From NCBI RefSeq assembly GCF_037975245.1, contig NC_092568.1, positions 28,735,501 through 28,799,500 on the forward strand: 64,000 nt of DNA, in the 5' to 3' direction. The translations under genes were made by a program, and so were the position numbers. Below, one piece after another: positions 60,701 to 64,000 of the stretch. The notes under the pieces were generated by a model. The model had not been told where the DNA came from. It saw only the letters and a program-made list of their open reading frames with translations, and ran no database searches. Positions within the stretch are counted from its first letter, which is position 1. Each line of letters begins with the position of its first letter. The DNA is from Apostichopus japonicus (taxonomy: Eukaryota > Echinodermata > Holothuroidea > Aspidochirotida > Stichopodidae).

Positions 60701-62980
60701 TTAACATAGTAACTATGATACCCTTTTGACTGTAACTTGATTCTAACTAATTGCACAATGATGATAATCACTGTGATCAAGTTCTTATTATAAGGAGTGG
60801 CAACACTTCAGATAGTAGCTGGTTCTGTAAGCATCCTGATCTATGCGGGTAATACCTAGGCATGCAGATACTGACTGGTCTTTACTGCTGGTGGCTTTCA
60901 TTCCTCAAGAAATTCAAGTCTCTCCCCAAGCTTCCATGTCAGGAGCTTTATAAACTGGATTGGAATTTCTCATTTTCAGGTACAATAGGTTGTTTCAAAG
61001 AGGATGTCTTTGGGATTATAAGCCTATTTGGAAACCTACCATTTGTATGTAACCTTACAACAGATCTCAGTTCCAAAGTAATCCTTCCACAGTGCTGCTG
61101 TAAAGGGACCCAGTGGAATTACAGTGCAGCTTCAGTTTAATTTATTTACTAGAAGTACAACCAAGTGAATTGTATAGAGCACTAACCCAATATTTGCCTT
61201 TTCAGATTCTGTGAAAGTGATCTAGAGCTGCACAGCCAGACCATAAACTGTGTGTCTACTTCAGTGTTTGACCTTCAAACAACCACATCTGATTGGCTGT
61301 TGAGGTGGGTGCGTCAGGGGTGTGTGTGCACACAATCAGCTGTTGAATGTGGACGGGATTACTCAGTACTTGTACACCAATGTTAACCTTGCAACGTGGA
61401 TGATCTCTTTAGCAGTTTTAGTTAGATCAGTACTGTGTTTTTCTATTGGAGACAGATTAGATCATATGGTAATGGTCAATGTGTGTTAATAATGCTATGT
61501 GAAGTATTGTCAAATAGTTCAGACATCTTGAGAACTGACAGCTTTTCTGGTCTTTTTGATGCAGTTATAGCTGCACATTTTCATTTACATAGTTCATCTT
61601 TTCAATAGAATTTTTCCGTTGATCCTTCAGGTAACCAGAGAGAGTCATCCGGAGTGCATGCAGGGCACACTGAGGAGGTTTCCAGTGCAAGTCTTGATAA
61701 CATTGGATAGAAAAAGAAATCACAGGTAATAACCATATATGTAAACTTTGAGAACTCAAAGAAATCAAAATTGCATTATGTTTGTGAAGGTAAAGCAATA
61801 GCTATGTGCACTTTTACATGGTGGTGTGATGACTGTAGATTACTCCTATAGAGTGAAGAAATAATCAAATTCTTAGAATTCAACAAATACAGGGCTTGAT
61901 TTTGATGTCAGAAGAATTGTCTATTTGACAATGTCACTCACTTAACATAATCCTTTTCATTTAATTCTGTTCATTTTTGTACTAAAACAGTTGAGCTGTA
62001 CTGCTGAGAAATTTAAAAATAAGTGTTTATCCATTGCTTGTCATTGTACGTTTTGCTAGCTCATGTTGCTAGTTCCTTTGAAAACGTGTCATATTCGTAA
62101 TTCAAAATATGCATAATACATTATTTATAGGCGTAGTAACAAAAGCAATTGTTTATAACAGAGAGTAACGTTGTAGGAATCGATCGAGGATCACTGCTTC
62201 TAATAAATGAAAGCCAGTGAGAAGAGGATAGATCATTTACTAATTATCCAAAGCAGTTTTTGAAACATACTTTTACTAACTTTTGATACCAAATGAATCT
62301 ATGCAATGGTGATGGAGTGTGTGTGTGGGAGTGTGATGTCTTGGCTTGTAAATACGATAACTAAAAAACTTTATGATAAGTGATAGTGTTTACACAGGTC
62401 CAAAATCAGGAACCGGGTACCCCAGAGTCGTTACCTGTCGGGTAACCGAGTACCCGAAAAAAATTTGTTTACCATCCTGTATCGCGATTTGCAAGAAATT
62501 ACATATTGGATACTATAATAAATGAATTATATTCTCCACTGACAATGTTTCCATGTTCAGATAGGTGTAAGATAAGGTATGAAACTTTCCTCAAAAATTT
62601 CTATATGCTTTTGTTTCTTTCATTAACTTATTTTATTCTATATAAATAACCTCACTACTAACATGACACTGCCGTTGTTGCTTATTTTTGCTCTTCACCT
62701 CTACTGGATGGTCATGTAAATATATCCAATTTAGCTCTTAAACAGTTTTTACTATTATGCAGGCCCAGGGTTTGCATTAGCCGCCGGATTGCACAATTCC
62801 CGCAATTTGATCGCATTTGGAATAGACATTTATTAAAAGCCACTTGCGATTTTGATTTTTTTAAGGTTCCCTTCTAAAATCCATTAGTAACATTTCGTAA
62901 ATTTCCTTGTCAGTCTTTCCTTCTATGAAATAAACGAATCAACAAATAATAATTGTGAAAATTCTTTCAATTTTATTCCA
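57747..62980. other. No gene recognised
   Basis: 5.2 kb of AT-rich DNA with C-, G- and A-runs (58073, 58819, 59450). The longest frame (60862-61140, +) contains no recognisable domain. It may be intron of a gene continuing beyond the window. Confidence 0.45.
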
Positions 62981-62984
62981 CATT

Positions 62985-63290
62985 GTAGCCTAACACCACA
63001 CTAAGTCAATGGGGAAATCTGGCCTAGTCTAACCATATTTTTATTCGCTGAAATTGTGACGCAGTTATAAGGTATCCATGGAATACTTTCATTATTGCTG
63101 TTATCTTCGACCACATGGTAGCCTAACACCACACTAAGTCAATGGGAATTCTAGCCTAACCATCTGTTTATTCGCTGCAATTGTGACGCAGTTATAATAT
63201 ATCCACAGAATGCTTTCATTATTCTTTTTATCTTCGACCACATGGTAGCCTAACACTACACTAAGTCAATGGGAAAATACTGCCTAACCA
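62985..63290. repeat. ~130-bp tandem repeat, 2.3 copies
   Basis: TAGCCTAACACCACACTAAG recurs near 62986, 63119 and 63245 (one change in the last). Units share GAAATTGTGACGCAGTTATA-like and ATCTTCGACCACATGG segments. Confidence 0.9.
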
Positions 63291-63384
63291 TCGGTTTGCA
63301 AAAAAAAAAACAATTTGCGTAGGATTCGGGTTATAAATTAGGAACCGGATAGTATCGCGTTGGGTGGGTACCGGGTGAGTTTTA

Positions 63385-63670
63385 TATGTAGTCCGTAGAT
63401 GCACCTTTTATTAATGGAAGAACCCTATTGTTTTTCTGAGGAGGTTGAACGTTTTGAGGTCAACAGAGTTCGGAAACATTGTAAACACCGCAACTCTCAA
63501 ATGAAAGATTAATGAACTTCATATTTAGTCCATAGATGCACCTTTCATCAATGGGAGAACCCTATTGTTTTTCAGTGAGTTGAACGTTTTGAGGTCAACA
63601 GAGGTCAGGAAACCTTGTAAACACCATAACTCTCAAAATGAAAGATGGATGAACCCCATGTTTAGTGCAT
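63385..63670. repeat. ~143-bp tandem repeat, two copies
   Basis: Segments TAGATGCACCTTT, AGAACCCTATTGTTTTTC and GTTGAACGTTTTGAGGTCAA recur about 143 bp apart (e.g. 63396 and 63533). The copies are clearly diverged. Confidence 0.88.
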
Positions 63671-63906
63671 TGAATGCATTCTTTTCTGATGTTTTGGTAC
63701 TTGACTTTAGGACACCTATTCCTCAGTTGCTCTATCAGTTAAAGGTGATTCCATATATGTAAACTTATAAGGCAAAGCATCACCAAAGCCTTCTGGCTTT
63801 CCATTAAACAACTAGAGTTCTTATCTCACAATTTTTCTTTTGCTTTGGTGTAGGTGGTGCTGCGATCAGTTGTCTGTGTAGCCGGATATCCACACCGTTT
63901 GCAGAA

Positions 63907-64000
63907 ATGTTACCAGTGACAGGAAGATGTGCAACCACATTGCGGCCCACTGCCAAACACATCTGGCATTACAGACAAATCCAAAGGATATCCACCCCTG
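63907..64000 (+). CDS. Candidate first exon of a mitochondrial protein, cut by window end
   Basis: From ATG 63907 the frame reads MLPVTGRCATTLRPTAKH, then IWHYRQIQRISTPL, and is open at the window end. It has no acidic residue, four Arg and one Lys, and many Ser/Thr, which is the composition of a mitochondrial targeting peptide. The frame is also open upstream to an acceptor-like ggtgtag at 63854. Only 31 codons are visible, so the protein cannot be identified. Confidence 0.35.
   Translation, partial: MLPVTGRCATTLRPTAKHIWHYRQIQRISTP

Overview
This window is nuclear DNA of an animal, most likely a marine invertebrate. Coding signal is sparse, the clear gene has GT-AG introns, and the non-coding DNA is dense with DNA transposons, MITEs, tRNA- and snRNA-headed SINE-like elements, (AT)n microsatellites and homopolymer runs. 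An echinoderm-like genome would fit, but that is a weak inference. There is no prokaryotic operon logic.

Genes. (1) A secreted or membrane-tethered M14 zinc carboxypeptidase lies on + at 4135-9913. I rebuilt six exons with consistent phases: signal peptide, HxxE, a third zinc His, the catalytic Glu and a C-terminal hydrophobic segment, 429 residues in all. Its last exon lies inside a 193-bp tandem duplication that also duplicates the splice acceptor. (2) A long uninterrupted reading frame on - at 20193-21803 (536 residues) is very probably a real gene or large coding exon of unknown function. (3) At the extreme right edge (63907-64000) there may be the first exon of a mitochondrial protein, cut by the window end.

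Mobile DNA. A 2.9-kb DNA transposon at 51488-54406 has 15-19 bp terminal inverted repeats, eight copies of a ~15-bp subterminal motif and a decayed transposase-like protein (DFSENY / SDG / HGKG signatures). I cannot place it in a named superfamily, and it is the best candidate for an undescribed system. Two U2-snRNA-headed retroposons lie near 15855-16055 and 48355-48544. A foldback element with 51-bp inverted repeats and a 6-bp target duplication is at 22687-23331. Three near-identical ~2.2-kb composite elements with 5-bp target duplications occur at 24554-26759, 40449-42610 (inverted) and 44606-47490. Each carries the same nested hAT-like insertion, and the third has a further insertion whose empty site is preserved in the first. 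Several other hAT-like MITEs have exact 6- or 8-bp duplications.

Layout: 1-900 palindromic 42-bp repeats; 900-4000 nothing clear; 4-10 kb carboxypeptidase; 10-20 kb AT-rich DNA with MITEs and the first U2-headed element; 20-22 kb the minus-strand gene; 22-48 kb a transposon-rich region; 48-54 kb the second U2-headed element, a hAT-like element and the subterminal-repeat transposon; 54-64 kb mostly featureless, with tandem repeats at the end. All calls come from reading the sequence; no database search was possible.
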